In this document: positions 44,640-64,000 of the stretch, piece after piece
How the letters are laid out: every line of letters begins with the position of its first letter
Numbering within the stretch: position 1 is the first letter of the stretch
From: Amorphochlora amoebiformis
Taxonomy: Eukaryota > Cercozoa > Chlorarachniophyceae
NCBI GenBank assembly: GCA_054601695.1
Contig: BAAHQB010000170.1
Coordinates: forward strand, 186,001-250,000
DNA: 64,000 bases
Reading direction: 5' to 3'
Program-made: the position numbers and the translations under genes
Notes under the pieces: generated by a model
The model's input: the letters and a program-made list of their open reading frames with translations, nothing else
Databases searched by the model: none
What the model was told of the DNA's origin: nothing

Positions 44640-45290
44640 TATATATATTCTTGATCGGCTTATGTGGATAAAAATTTAAGAAAAACCACTCGTGAAAAAA
44701 AATTGTATATGTATATATATACAAAAAAAAGTTTTGAGATTCTTGAAAAAAAAATTATTCGATAAAAAAAAATTATGTTTCTATTTGTGTGGAGAAAAAA
44801 TCTGAAAACCACTGAGGTACTTTTATCTATATTTTTAGTGGAAAACTATGTAAAAACCACTTGTAATTCTTTTTATTTCTAGTGGAAAGTATTGCAAAAA
44901 CCACTTTAAATATATTCAATTCGTGGAGAAAAATTCGAAAACCACTTCTTTTTATTTCTAGTGGAAAGTGTTGCAAAAACCACTTTAAATATATTGAATT
45001 CGTGGAGAAAAATTCGAAAAACCACTTCTTTTATTCATTTGTGTACGCCCCCTCAAAGGTATATGTACTCCTCGGAATGTTTATTGTCCACATATATACA
45101 TATACATATGTAAATATGTGTATCTTTATGTTTTCACCCTTGGTAGAATGGTCTGGCTTCGCGTTCCGGCAGAGCTATGACAGGTGTGTTGCCCCACCTC
45201 GACGGGTGATCAAGCCTCGATAATGGTCCAACAGTCACCAACGCTCACTAGGTGGAATGTTCACCAGTCCGTTCTGCCTCCCACATTCAC
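44432..45290 (-). repeat. Non-coding 3' part of the copia element with tandem repeats and two purine tracts
   Basis: Between the stop of the polyprotein and the 3' LTR. It holds (TA)n tracts at 44455-44520 and 44590-44650. A ~76-bp direct duplication (ttctagtggaaagt, then gcaaaaaccactttaaatat) covers about 44875-45022, and related shorter units extend upstream. The purine tract cgccccctcaaa (plus strand) occurs both at 44432 and at 45047. Confidence 0.85.
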
Positions 45291-48200
45291 TCAGGTTTGG
45301 AACATTTTAACGAATAGTCTTTTATGTGGATGGTTAGCCAAAGGTTTGGTAAGTATGTCAGCGACGTTATCCTCACTGGCGACCTTTATCAGCCTTACCT
45401 CCTTTGCTCGTATCGAATACCGAACGTTGTGGTATGAAACTCGTATCGAGCGGCTTTTCTTTGATAGACCTTCCTTGGTCGCAATTGCAATTGCTGGTTG
45501 GTTGTCTTCGTTAATGTTCACTGGTCTGTCAAGATTTACACCAAATTCGGTTAGTAATTCTCTGACATAAATCACGTCCCTCACGCATTCCGAACATGCT
45601 ATGTATTCTGATTCTGTGGTGGAATTTGCGACAACTTTTTGTCTGTGGCTGGACCAAACTACCGGGCCATCAGCCAAGTTGACAACGTGACCAGAGACGG
45701 ATTTTCCTGTTTCCTTACATTGGGCAAAACTGGCATCCACATATGCCTCGGGCATTGTATCCGTCCTCCTGTACTGTATCCGCACAGTGGACGTATTTAC
45801 CACGTAATGTATCAATCTGTCCAATGCATCCATGTGGGTTTGCTTGGGTTCCGCGGAAAATCTGGCCAGGGTTCCGATGGCGTAAGAAATATCCGGTCTA
45901 GTTCCGACCGATAAATAAATTAGCGCGCCAATTTTCTGTCTGTACCGGGTACTACCGACCCTTTCGGAATCCAGAAATGGGTCGAACGCCGTGGCCATAG
46001 GGGTGCGTACTTTTCGTGTGTTTGGGGCGTATTTCTCCCTCAACCTCTGTATATATCTGGTTTGGGATAGCCCAAATTCGCCGTTTGGATTAGTGGTAAT
46101 TTCCAGTCCGAGACAATGATGTAGGGGTCCTAGATTTTTGAATTTGAATCTGCTCCCTATGTTTCGGAGAATCCACTCCAAATCATTTTTCGCGGCGTAA
46201 AATATGGGTATATCATCCACGAACACTCCCAGGATCATTTTTCTACCATATCTGGTGACTGTGAATACGCCCGGGTCAATCACTGACTGTTTGAATCCAA
46301 GGGATGTGATGAATTCCACGAGTGTTTTGTTCCACAAGTGGCCTGACTGTTTTAGTCCATATATTGATTTATTGAGTTTCAGGACTTTCTCACCGGGTGT
46401 GATCATGATCCTGTGTTCTCTTGGTGTCGTGGGCTTATACCCTTTGGGTATTTTCAGGTATATATCTGCGTCTATTTTCGCATACAGATATGCCGTGGTT
46501 ATGTCTATGTTGTGGCCTTTCAGGCTCCACACGGTGGCTAACGCCAGCATAATGCGAAGGGAATTCAACGAGAGGGTTGGCGCATAGGTGAAAAAGTATT
46601 CTTTTCCTTCTTGTTGGTTGAAGCCTTTCGCAACAAGTCTCATTTTATACCTTATGGTATTATCAGGTTTGAGCTTTTTCGTATACACATGCTTTGTGGT
46701 TAATGGTCGTACCCCTTTGGGGCAGGACATTAGCGTCCATGTGTTGTTCTCAACCAGGCTGTCATATTCACTCTGAATTGCCTTTTTCCATTCACTCTTT
46801 TCCTTGCAATTTATTGCGTCATAATAACTGAGAGGAATGTCCTCCAATTGTTGCACCGTGGGTTGTTTATTCATATATATATATAGGTCATCCTTCGGAG
46901 GGACGAACTTGATATCAGCCACGCTCGCGTTTAAGTGGTGGGAAAGTTCGAAAATGTAGTCATCGAGTCCATATAGTGGTGCTCTAACTCCTCTAGCCTC
47001 TCGGGCTGATCGCCTAGGCTGTGAGCTCTCATGTGCTTCCTGCTGTGCACGCTGCTCATCTGAGTTATTTTTGATTTCATCATTCCTTTCCTCAATTTGT
47101 TCTTGTGGAAATTTGAACATTTTCTCGTACCACACGTTGACCATTCGTCTGTACTGTTTTCCTCTTTTGTCACGCAATATATATTGGCCAGGCTGGTTCG
47201 TGTATCCCACGAATCTCATGTATCTACCACGATCATATAGGCTCGAAGGCCTTTTCATGAGTTTAGTCTCCTCCTGGCGCTGTTCTTTTGGTATATGTAC
47301 CAGACAGATGCACCCAAATACACGAAAATAAGATATATTGGGTTTGTAATTGGTCAAAACTTCCCATGGCACAGCAGTTGCGAGCGTGCTATGTTTCAGT
47401 CTATTGTAGGTGTGGGCCGCGACCTGTGCGGCATAGCACCAATATCCGTATGTGAGTGATGCGTGATGCAGAATTGCGCGAGTCATACGCATAATCGTCT
47501 GGATTATTCTCTCACTCACTCCGTTTTGCTCCGGCCTATACGGTGTCGAGGGGTTCCATCGTATTCCTTGGTCCCTGAGGTGATCCTGCATCCCTCGGGA
47601 TACGTAGGTCCCTTCCCCATCGGCTCGGAATTCATTTATTGAAACGCCAAATTGAGTCTTAAGAGTGGCTATAACCGTCTTAACGGTATTAAGCGTTTCC
47701 CTTTTGTTTTTAATTAGGCGCAAAAATAAAGCTCGGGATCCATGGTGAACCAAGACCACAAATCCATGGTATCCCCTTATGGATTCCGGCAGCGTCTTTT
47801 GGTCGCTGTTCAATCGGTGGTAGGTATATATATATATGGTTTTGGTCCCCATCTTCCCTACTGGGACCAGAGGGGCTCTTTCGGGTCCTCTCACCGGGAT
47901 TCTCGTGCAATTCGCCACTTCGCATGTCATGCATCTCAATTTTGAGTTGAATCTCTGGGGGCAATTCATCCCCAGGACCAGTTGCGCCGTTTGACGTTGT
48001 TTTCTTGCAGACACGTGGCAAAGTCGCTGATGATTCAGCATTTCGAGTGGCACAGTCTCGCGGATTAGAATAGTGTTGTGTACCCCCTGGTACATTTTGT
48101 TTTGGGTTTTTGGCTGACCCCGTAGGTAGTACAGGTTCGATCCAGCTAGATCCGCGTAACCTATGTGCACTTGCTCGTATTCGAACGTTATTTTACGTTG

Positions 48201-49109
48201 GTGGATTATTATTTTTATTCCTCTCTTATCCATCCGTGCGACAGATAGGAATGTGCCTGTGGTGTCCTTCGAGTAAATGGCTAACACTTTCAGGGTGTAT
48301 GTTCGGTCCTCTCCAAGGTCCATATCAAAATACATATATCCATAGTGGTGGCATATGTATGCGTGGCCCTGTTTGCCTACTTTTACTCGTATTTTCTTTT
48401 TGAGCGGTTGCATCTCGTGCACGTAAGAGATATTATTCGTGAAATTAGAGGTGGCTCCAGAGTCTACTATTACTCTATCAGGATGACCTACCTCAGCAAC
48501 TATATTGTGCTCTATATATATATTGGGTTCCACCATGTAAGGACACACATCTATGATATCAGATAAATTGTCATCAAGAGGCACATTGGGCATGGCAGTC
48601 ACAACTCTCGTTGTCTTGGCTCCCCCTTTAGGGGTATTTGTCTCATCCAAAGAGATCACTGAGGCAACCTGGTGCTGCGCTAGCATTGCCCTAGAGTTTT
48701 CACTACCCTGAATCAGCTTCTTAAAGCGAGCAGAGTGTGGGCAGGCTGCCATATAATGGTCTATAGCACCACAGAGAAGACATTCGCCTCGCTGGGCTTG
48801 TCTGGGCCTCTTGGGCTCCCTTTCTGGCTGGTTAGAGCCGCTTCTCTTTGTTCCATACCACCATTGGTATCTCGGGTGGCGTCCACGCCCCCGGTGTCTG
48901 TAGCCTCGCCCACGCGAGCGGCTACGACCTCGGCCTCGGCCTTGGTAACTGTTAAAGAAGTTACTGCCGGGTTCCGGATCATGCCTGATCGAATCGATCC
49001 CTTTTCCATTCGTTCTTTGGCATCTTTCTTGACTTGGTAGACTTGAGTCCTCAAGTCGTCCACGACACCGAGCCATTGTCAGATGACACGTGTCCGTCCT
49101 CGTGGACAT
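45291..49109 (-). CDS. Copia polyprotein (Gag C-terminus and Pol)
   Basis: One open frame of 1272 residues. Visible in order: an Arg/Gly-rich segment (residues ~56-80); CCHC zinc knuckle CLLCGAIDHYMAAC (~110-123); aspartic protease DSGATSNF (~216); integrase zinc finger (HQRLCH ... CMTC) and core with FRADGEGTYVS and YRPEQNGVSER; reverse transcriptase with NIDITTAYLYA and the catalytic FVDD; RNase H with YVDASFA and TTESEYIA; end KPLANHPHKRLF. No stop or frameshift interrupts Pol, so it is likely functional or recently so. The Gag part before the knuckle is short (about 100 residues). The ATG overlaps the stop of an upstream frame (TAATG). Confidence 0.96.
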   Translation of the reverse strand: MSTRTDTCHLTMARCRGRLEDSSLPSQERCQRTNGKGIDSIRHDPEPGSNFFNSYQGRGRGRSRSRGRGYRHRGRGRHPRYQWWYGTKRSGSNQPEREPKRPRQAQRGECLLCGAIDHYMAACPHSARFKKLIQGSENSRAMLAQHQVASVISLDETNTPKGGAKTTRVVTAMPNVPLDDNLSDIIDVCPYMVEPNIYIEHNIVAEVGHPDRVIVDSGATSNFTNNISYVHEMQPLKKKIRVKVGKQGHAYICHHYGYMYFDMDLGEDRTYTLKVLAIYSKDTTGTFLSVARMDKRGIKIIIHQRKITFEYEQVHIGYADLAGSNLYYLRGQPKTQNKMYQGVHNTILIRETVPLEMLNHQRLCHVSARKQRQTAQLVLGMNCPQRFNSKLRCMTCEVANCTRIPVRGPERAPLVPVGKMGTKTIYIYTYHRLNSDQKTLPESIRGYHGFVVLVHHGSRALFLRLIKNKRETLNTVKTVIATLKTQFGVSINEFRADGEGTYVSRGMQDHLRDQGIRWNPSTPYRPEQNGVSERIIQTIMRMTRAILHHASLTYGYWCYAAQVAAHTYNRLKHSTLATAVPWEVLTNYKPNISYFRVFGCICLVHIPKEQRQEETKLMKRPSSLYDRGRYMRFVGYTNQPGQYILRDKRGKQYRRMVNVWYEKMFKFPQEQIEERNDEIKNNSDEQRAQQEAHESSQPRRSAREARGVRAPLYGLDDYIFELSHHLNASVADIKFVPPKDDLYIYMNKQPTVQQLEDIPLSYYDAINCKEKSEWKKAIQSEYDSLVENNTWTLMSCPKGVRPLTTKHVYTKKLKPDNTIRYKMRLVAKGFNQQEGKEYFFTYAPTLSLNSLRIMLALATVWSLKGHNIDITTAYLYAKIDADIYLKIPKGYKPTTPREHRIMITPGEKVLKLNKSIYGLKQSGHLWNKTLVEFITSLGFKQSVIDPGVFTVTRYGRKMILGVFVDDIPIFYAAKNDLEWILRNIGSRFKFKNLGPLHHCLGLEITTNPNGEFGLSQTRYIQRLREKYAPNTRKVRTPMATAFDPFLDSERVGSTRYRQKIGALIYLSVGTRPDISYAIGTLARFSAEPKQTHMDALDRLIHYVVNTSTVRIQYRRTDTMPEAYVDASFAQCKETGKSVSGHVVNLADGPVVWSSHRQKVVANSTTESEYIACSECVRDVIYVRELLTEFGVNLDRPVNINEDNQPAIAIATKEGLSKKSRSIRVSYHNVRYSIRAKEVRLIKVASEDNVADILTKPLANHPHKRLFVKMFQT

Positions 49110-49285
49110 TAATCTTGGTGTTGGGCCATCTTGCTTTCAGCAGACGGAGGGTTTCCTCTTTGTTTCTTCTCCTCCGCTGTCGCCCTAGTCTCGGCTTGCG
49201 TACCCGTGACCACACGACCAGAGCGGGTCATGACGGCATGGGTAGCAGCGGTTGGTTCGCTTGCGGCGGAAGCGGGAGTGCTCAT
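49109..49285 (-). CDS. Short Gag-leader open frame of the copia element
   Basis: 58 residues starting MSTPASAASEPTAATHAVMT, with the ATG five bases inside the 5' LTR edge, overlapping the likely primer-binding site. It stops at TAA, whose last base is the A of the polyprotein ATG (TAATG). It is rich in Ala, Glu and Thr and has no recognisable domain. It may be the N-terminus of Gag, with the polyprotein reached by re-initiation or frameshifting. Alternatively the Gag core has been deleted. Confidence 0.6.
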   Translation of the reverse strand: MSTPASAASEPTAATHAVMTRSGRVVTGTQAETRATAEEKKQRGNPPSAESKMAQHQD

Positions 49286-49289
49286 TACC

Positions 49290-49466
49290 TATTACGTAGT
49301 GGGCGGTGATGCAGATGAGATCTGTCTATGATTACGTAGTAACTTGCCGATGCGTGAGCGGTAACTTAAACTAATGAACTGTTCTTCCGCTCATATGACT
49401 AATTCGGTAAAACCTAATTTGTCGGCGGTCTCGTCATTCTGTCTTCACATTCATCCCTCACTGACA
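49290..49466 (-). repeat. 5' LTR of the copia element
   Basis: Identical to the copy at 44255-44431. Followed on the plus strand by the target duplication AAGTA. Confidence 0.96.
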
Positions 49467-49471
49467 AAGTA

Positions 49472-50278
49472 GATATTCACAGATGTATCATATATATAAT
49501 AACTAGATAAATATCTTCGGATTCTAACTTAATATTACTTATAATGCGATACTAGAACTAGTAGAATAAGATCGAAGACCATATTTCTAGATTTTGGCTT
49601 GATGGCCGGCCGGTTCACCCCAGCCTAGCTCTAGTAGCTCTTGTTTTATATCTCTAGATCTATCATAAGTTTATCTAGTTTATAAACGATGATCACACAA
49701 AAATCAACTTGATCGATCTACGTTATCGGACTGGAACCCTCTGTGTCTAGTGTGTACTAGTTGTGTTGCCTTACTTTTAAGTCAATTCATTGTTGTTCAT
49801 CTAGTTCAGCATGTATCTTAATTCATAATTCATAATTATAGCTTGGGCTTTAGCCCAAGCTTAAGTTTTTGACTCATACTACAAACAGGATGGTTAAAGC
49901 GGCGCCGCGGATGTCTATGCATGAGTCGAAACGTACGTTGACCAAATTTCATGACTCGACCAGTGATGAGTCCGACACCGAACTGAACAGGATTTACATA
50001 TGCCCCACAGTCTTGAATCCCCAGACTTGACCGTCCACCATAGTTGCTTCGTACCAATATCTTAGATCGGCGGTCATCTTATTTTCGCGATTTTAACAAT
50101 CTTGGAGTAATCTAGTTGTGAAGATATGCCGTCTGGGACTCTCATCTGAAGATATGAAATAGGGTCTAAATGCACATTCGTAAAATTGTCATGTTGTACT
50201 ACATATATATATTTATGTGAGCAATATTGTACAAATAGTACATATGCATATAGACAAGAATATACACGTAATATATAC

Positions 50279-50316
<38 letters not shown>

Positions 50317-50481
50317 TATTTATACACACACTATATATATATATGTATATATTTAAATATATATATATATATATGTATATATATACATATATAATATATA
50401 TATGTATACAATTATATATATATATATATATATATATTTTATGTATGTGTGTATATACATATGTGTGTGAATATGTATGTG

Positions 50482-50517
<36 letters not shown>

Positions 50518-50518
50518 G

Positions 50519-50578
<60 letters not shown>

Positions 50579-50741
50579 TATACATATAATGTTTTGTATG
50601 TATAATACACACATAATAATAGAAACGCTTCAATGATATCATACATATGAATATGTATCATTTTCATATAGTTTCATTTAATTGTATATATATATATATA
50701 TATGTATGTATAAATATTTTACATATATAGGTATATTACAC

Positions 50742-50821
<80 letters not shown>

Positions 50822-50947
50822 TATATATTATATATATATTATATATTATATATATATATATATAAGTATGAGTGTGCGTATATTTGCTTGCATACGTTTA
50901 TATACATATTATGACCTCAGTTATTCATTCATGGTTTAAACATTGAC
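49472..50947. other. Intergenic sequence and TA tracts 3' of the Rab gene
   Basis: Unique CTAG-rich sequence to about 50210, then (TA)n to 50900. A perfect 10-bp-arm hairpin (aagcttgggc, ttta, gcccaagctt) lies at about 49838-49862. Minus-strand frames at 49836-50180 include protein-like stretches (QMRVPDGISSQLDYSKIVKI; RYWYEATMVDGQVWGFKT), perhaps exons of an unrecognised gene, but I cannot connect them. Confidence 0.5.
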
Positions 50948-51343
50948 TCACTTGCAACAGGATTTATTTTTTTCCTCTGAAGAAATATTCACAGTCTTTT
51001 CTTCAGGCGGGAGCTTGGCAACAGCCTGGATAACAGAACTGTAAGCCTCAACGAGCAACTTTCGGTGGGATTTCGTACACTTGTAACAAGCTCGCCAAAG
51101 GCATCTTCAACATAGATTCCTGACAGGGCCGATGTCTCAAAGAAGGCTAGCTGCATGTTTCACATCAAGATTAGCGGGAATGTTTTTGGTTGTTACGTAC
51201 ATGAATGAAAACGTGTGTAGTTTTACGTATAACTATATATGTACACGTACTGGCAATTGGTATTTGGTTTTGATTATCTTTGCTATTACTATATTAATTA
51301 TGACTATAAGTAATATATGTTCTTAATATATTTATGTATACAC

Positions 51344-51392
<49 letters not shown>

Positions 51393-51478
51393 TTATATCA
51401 TATAATATAAATAAAAATATAAATACATGTGTATATATATATATATATTATACATATATATATATATTATATATATAT

Positions 51479-51564
<86 letters not shown>

Positions 51565-51696
51565 CATACATGATGAAGACATTTTAACATTTACAATTAT
51601 AATGTTTACATATAATACGCACACTTTTTCTCGATGTCTGTACCTACCTGTACATTATGTTTCTGTATACACATATATCTTAGTTTATGTATCAAT

Positions 51697-51765
<69 letters not shown>

Positions 51766-51882
51766 CATCATATATATCTATTTAATATTATATATATAGC
51801 ACCTTACATATATTCAGCATTTGTACTCAAGATACACGATAACAAGCACAATCTACATGTATATATATATATATATGTATAT

Positions 51883-51914
<32 letters not shown>

Positions 51915-52976
51915 TTTTATGTATATATATATATATATATATATTAATGTGCGTGTGTACATGTATAAGCGTGCAAATGAACACTCAGAAAGAGAACATT
52001 TGAACACACCTACTCTTTTATATATTAAAACAATACGTAAAAAGGAGGTGATATTCGTATCATATAGGTGTTGTACAAACATTTATTCATTCGTGTAGCA
52101 CATGCTGCCATATGTAGGCAGGAAACCAACCTGATTTTTCTCCGCAATCTCTCTCCCCTCTGCCCTAACGATCAGGGGTTTAGAATACTTCGAAGGCATC
52201 ATTTTTGAGTGGGATAAAATGAAAAGGACTAACTTTGAAACTTGTCGATCGGTTTCCAAGTCGCATTTATTTCCTACCAACACTACATTCACCCCCTCAT
52301 CCGCGTACTCCTTTACGTCCTAACGAGCAGATGAATACTCTCAGTTAAACAGGACGGGGGAGAAGAAAGCATAACTATTACCCTGATCCACTTGGTGACG
52401 TGCTGAAACGAAGGCCTGTTGGTGATGTCATACACGAGCACAACGCCCTGCGCCCCACGGTAATAGTCTATCGGAGCAAGGATCAGCGAAAGTTTCTTTC
52501 CTATTAATTCACCCCTGCCCCGCTGCCCCGCTGCCCCGCTGCCCCCGAAGATTCTACATGATAGCCATGCATGTCATGTGTTAGATTATTACTCCGTGTG
52601 ATTACGCGAAACTGCTCCTGTCCGGCGGTATCCCAAATCTTGACCTTGACTTTCCGACCCTCGATCTCCACTGTGCGTATTCTGCGGGGATTATAATTTA
52701 AAAAGCTTCCCAAGGCGGTGATTAAAAGGAAGCTGATACCGCATGTCAATTCCGACTGTAGCTTTTCTCTCCTCGGTAAAACTGCCCTTTGTGTAGCGCA
52801 GAATAAGGGAAGATTTTCCGGTAGCTGGATGAATTATAATGGATTTCGTCAGCGTGGAGCTGGAATCCATGTCCTACAAGAAGTTTGAATCGAAAGGATA
52901 AATATACAGCGCAAAATCTGTGCTTACCGCTGTCACCTATGGTAATTAGGCGCACCTCAGCTCGCTTTACCGACAT
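50948..52976 (-). CDS. Rab-family small GTPase (8 exons)
   Basis: Membrane-traffic GTPase. Exons: 52928-52976, 52740-52824, 52593-52681, 52382-52467, 52234-52319, 52131-52164, 51079-51150, 50948-51046. Junctions keep phase; 199 residues. G1 GDSATGKSS; switch I ending TVGID; G3 WDTAGQEQF; the Rab signature [14 protein letters not shown]4 GNKCD; G5 ETSAL. It ends KSCCK, a double-cysteine geranylgeranylation signal. The subfamily is not assigned (closest in style to the Rab1/8 group). The last intron is only 32 nt (51047-51078) if spliced GT-AG; without removing it the frame loses the CC tail. The gene is head-to-head with CNOT1, 176 bp apart. Confidence 0.95.
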
Positions 52977-53152
52977 AGCTACTCACTCAGAACCGACGAC
53001 CATCCAGAAAATTATTTTCCAGGATTAATTCTTCGTGCCGACTTTTTAAGGTTAGAATTTCACCCCCTCTGTCCGTGAGCACCTAGCCTCCATCCCTTTC
53101 CCCAGCGAAGGGGCCCTGGACGCATGAACGCCGGCTGATTAGGTCAAAGAAT
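52977..53152. promoter_or_regulatory. Short divergent promoter region between the Rab gene and CNOT1
   Basis: Only 176 bp separate the two start codons, which face away from each other. This implies a shared bidirectional promoter and very short 5' leaders. I see no clear TATA box. The sequence is GC-balanced, unlike the TA-rich surroundings. Confidence 0.6.
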
Positions 53153-61799
<8,647 letters not shown>

Positions 61800-62010
61800 T
61801 TCAGGATTTCGCAGCGTTCCCTGGAGCAAATCAACACACACCCACATCCTGCTCCTTCATGAATACAATATTTGAAATCAGTAATGAATCCTGTACAGGA
61901 GATGTTTCACTTCTGATATTCTGATATTTCAGTATTTAAACTAGACTTAATATCTGATATATCTAGTATATATATACTAGATAATATATGTAAAATATCT
62001 AGAATATACG

Positions 62011-62051
<41 letters not shown>

Positions 62052-62432
62052 TATATATATATATATATATCTAGTATCTAGAGTATATATATATATATAC
62101 GTTACATATATTATATGTATGTATATATATATCTAGATATATATATATTATATACTAGATACATATATATATATATATCTTTATATATATCTAGTATATA
62201 TATATATATTAGATATCTAGGATTTATCCTAGATCTAGTAGATACTAGAGATATCATCCAGATCATATCTAGTGGCTCTGGGAAGTAGATATCTAGATAT
62301 ATAGTATTCTAGGTATTGTACACGTCGTAACATCTACTGACTAGAGACCACTTGCTAGATCTGGTAGATTGAGTATAAAACGTCCGCTTCTATGCTATGA
62401 GACTATCCCTATCCTAGCTATCTAGCTATGTA

Positions 62433-62471
<39 letters not shown>

Positions 62472-63009
62472 TATTGTAAATATTGTAAATATTCTGCATT
62501 ATATAGTATATATCTGCATATATATATGTTTACTATATATATATATCTAGTATCTAGAGTATATACTAGATACTAGATATATATCTAGTATATATATATC
62601 TAGTATATATATATCTAGTATATATATATCTAGTATATATATATAATTATATATATATATATAATATATATATGTACTGTATCGCCGGGATACAGCATAG
62701 AGAAGTATCCTCTATCTAGATCACAGTTCAATCTCTCAGAGAAGTACAAATATTTGTCTGAGTTCTCCATCGGTCCGCGTACGTTACCGTGATTTGAAAA
62801 TGTAAGTTTAAATCTATTTATAGACACTCACGCGCTTCTAGATTTAGTATCAGTACTACCAATACTAGTTACTACTAGTCTAGACTACTGGAATATACTT
62901 GATCTGGTATATATTGATATACTAGATATACACATGACGAGAATCTAGATAATACAGTAAATAAGCGCGTTAACGAAACTTAATTTCAATGCATGTTGCA
63001 TACCCGCGC
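61800..63009. other. Convergent intergenic region between CNOT1 and the dynein gene, CTAG-rich
   Basis: TA repeats mixed with many tatctagtat and ctagatac units from 61930 to 62680, including about four tandem atatatctagtat copies at 62580-62635. Then unique sequence. No gene seen. Confidence 0.75.
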
Positions 63010-63336
63010 TCATTCGGTTAATTGCAAAATCATCCCGACACCTCGAATCACCCAATGAGTAGGTTTCATAGTCGTTGGTATTTGGATATACGTTACGAAG
63101 TTTGAAGTATGGCCAGGGGTAGTTCTTCTGCTCTGAGTTTGGTACAACGGGCATTCGTATTGATATTGTCCCACTGCATTCCTGACGCTAGCTGCTGTTT
63201 TGTTATCAACTGTCATGAGTGATTTTGTATATATATATATTTACAACGGACTCATACACCACGAATACGTACACACATAGGATATATATAAATATATGTA
63301 TAATATATATATATATATATATGTATGTACATATAA

Positions 63337-63391
<55 letters not shown>

Positions 63392-63421
63392 TCTAGTATA
63401 CATTATATATATGTGTATATA

Positions 63422-63490
<69 letters not shown>

Positions 63491-63527
63491 ATATAATATA
63501 GTACAAATATTCACCTATAGTAAATGG

Positions 63528-63568
<41 letters not shown>

Positions 63569-63572
63569 CATT

Positions 63573-63608
<36 letters not shown>

Positions 63609-64000
63609 TAGATAGATAAATACATAAAAAAGAAAGTATTTTATCTCACCCTGATCTTTCCTCAGTTTCGGCTTCAGCCATACGATCGGCCCCTCAGAAC
63701 ATAGTTGCTGACCTTCGCATTCCAACAGCAACTTGGCTTTAGAATCCCATCTGTGCACATAAATATACATATCTATATACATATATATATATATATCTAT
63801 ATATTATATTTTATGTATATTTATATACATATATGTATATACCCTATTCCCCAACAGTTCTTCAACACCCTCCAGTATAGATCCGATTTCTTTCTCCATC
63901 TCCAGTCTCTCTCCACCTCTACCAACTCGCAAAAATCACTACAACACACCTGGCTCCTTCGAGATGGACGCCTTTGATACACAAACCCTCTGCCGGTCGT
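63010..64000 (-). CDS. Dynein heavy chain, C-terminal exons (axonemal type; 5' part outside window)
   Basis: Motor subunit of ciliary dynein; only the C-terminal domain is present. Exons: 63950-64000 (continues beyond the window), 63650-63750 and 63010-63194, in matching phase. The protein reads [50 protein letters not shown], then [16 protein letters not shown] and stop. These match the conserved end of dynein heavy chains (GLFLEGARWD, PIIWLKP, YECPVYKT, HWIKRGVALLCQL). The LEGARWD block is typical of axonemal chains, which implies motile cilia. The introns are TA repeat and short unique sequence. Confidence 0.93.
63219..63649. repeat. TA-repeat intron of the dynein gene
   Basis: (TA)n with ca/gt-rich islands between the last two dynein exons. 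Open frames of Tyr/Ile here are artefacts. No exon-edge copies were noticed. Confidence 0.85.

Larger units (their letters stand above)
44255..49466 (-). mobile_element. Ty1/copia LTR retrotransposon, recent insertion
   Basis: A 5212-bp element with 177-bp LTRs at 44255-44431 and 49290-49466, identical by eye, flanked by the 5-bp target duplication AAGTA (44250-44254 and 49467-49471). In element sense the LTR starts TGTCAGTGAGGG and ends ACGTAATA rather than the usual CA. A likely primer-binding site (GGTAATGAGCA, next to the 5' LTR) resembles the initiator-tRNA-Met type of copia elements. A purine tract (GAGGGGGCG) abuts the 3' LTR. Coding order is zinc knuckle, protease, integrase, reverse transcriptase, RNase H, which defines copia. 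It sits between two convergent genes. Confidence 0.97.

Noticed and set aside
45184-49331. Several plus-strand frames antisense to the copia polyprotein
   Set aside because: Shadows of the 1272-residue minus-strand polyprotein; none has independent features.

Overview
The window is nuclear DNA of a flagellated microbial eukaryote that I cannot place more precisely. The genes are split by spliceosomal introns and read with the standard code. The telomere-type motif is CCCTAA/TTAGGG. A dynein heavy chain C-terminus of axonemal type points to motile cilia. Most of the sequence is (TA)n microsatellite, which also creates the many long Tyr/Ile open frames that are not genes.

I rebuilt the genes by following exon boundaries and splice phase. 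From left to right: a poorly resolved plus-strand gene (from 3486); a 21-exon TPR protein with an N-terminal membrane anchor (6626-20237, +); alanine aminotransferase in about 27 exons (21500-37962, -); a 7-exon small acidic-tailed membrane protein (39069-44023, +); a Ty1/copia LTR retrotransposon with identical LTRs and a 5-bp target duplication (44255-49466, -); a Rab-type GTPase in 8 exons (50948-52976, -); CNOT1, the scaffold of the CCR4-NOT deadenylase, in 9 exons (53153-61799, +); and the last exons of a dynein heavy chain (63010-64000, -).

The left 44 kb and right 20 kb differ sharply. On the left, genes are cut into exons of 20-100 nt that make up roughly a tenth of each locus. Their introns consist of (TA)n, pyrimidine tracts, tandem arrays and telomere-repeat blocks. 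On the right, CNOT1 has exons up to 2.1 kb and is about three quarters coding.

Two features look unusual. First, many introns are built from interstitial telomeric repeats plus a recurrent cassette of about 90 bp, and the telomere motif itself supplies splice donors (GTAACCC, GTTAGGG, GCAACCC) and acceptors (CCCTAG, CCCTAAG, CCCTAACAG). Second, exon edges are repeatedly copied, together with the adjoining splice site, into the neighbouring intron. This gives arrays of two to eight degenerate decoy splice junctions in all three left-hand genes that could be resolved.
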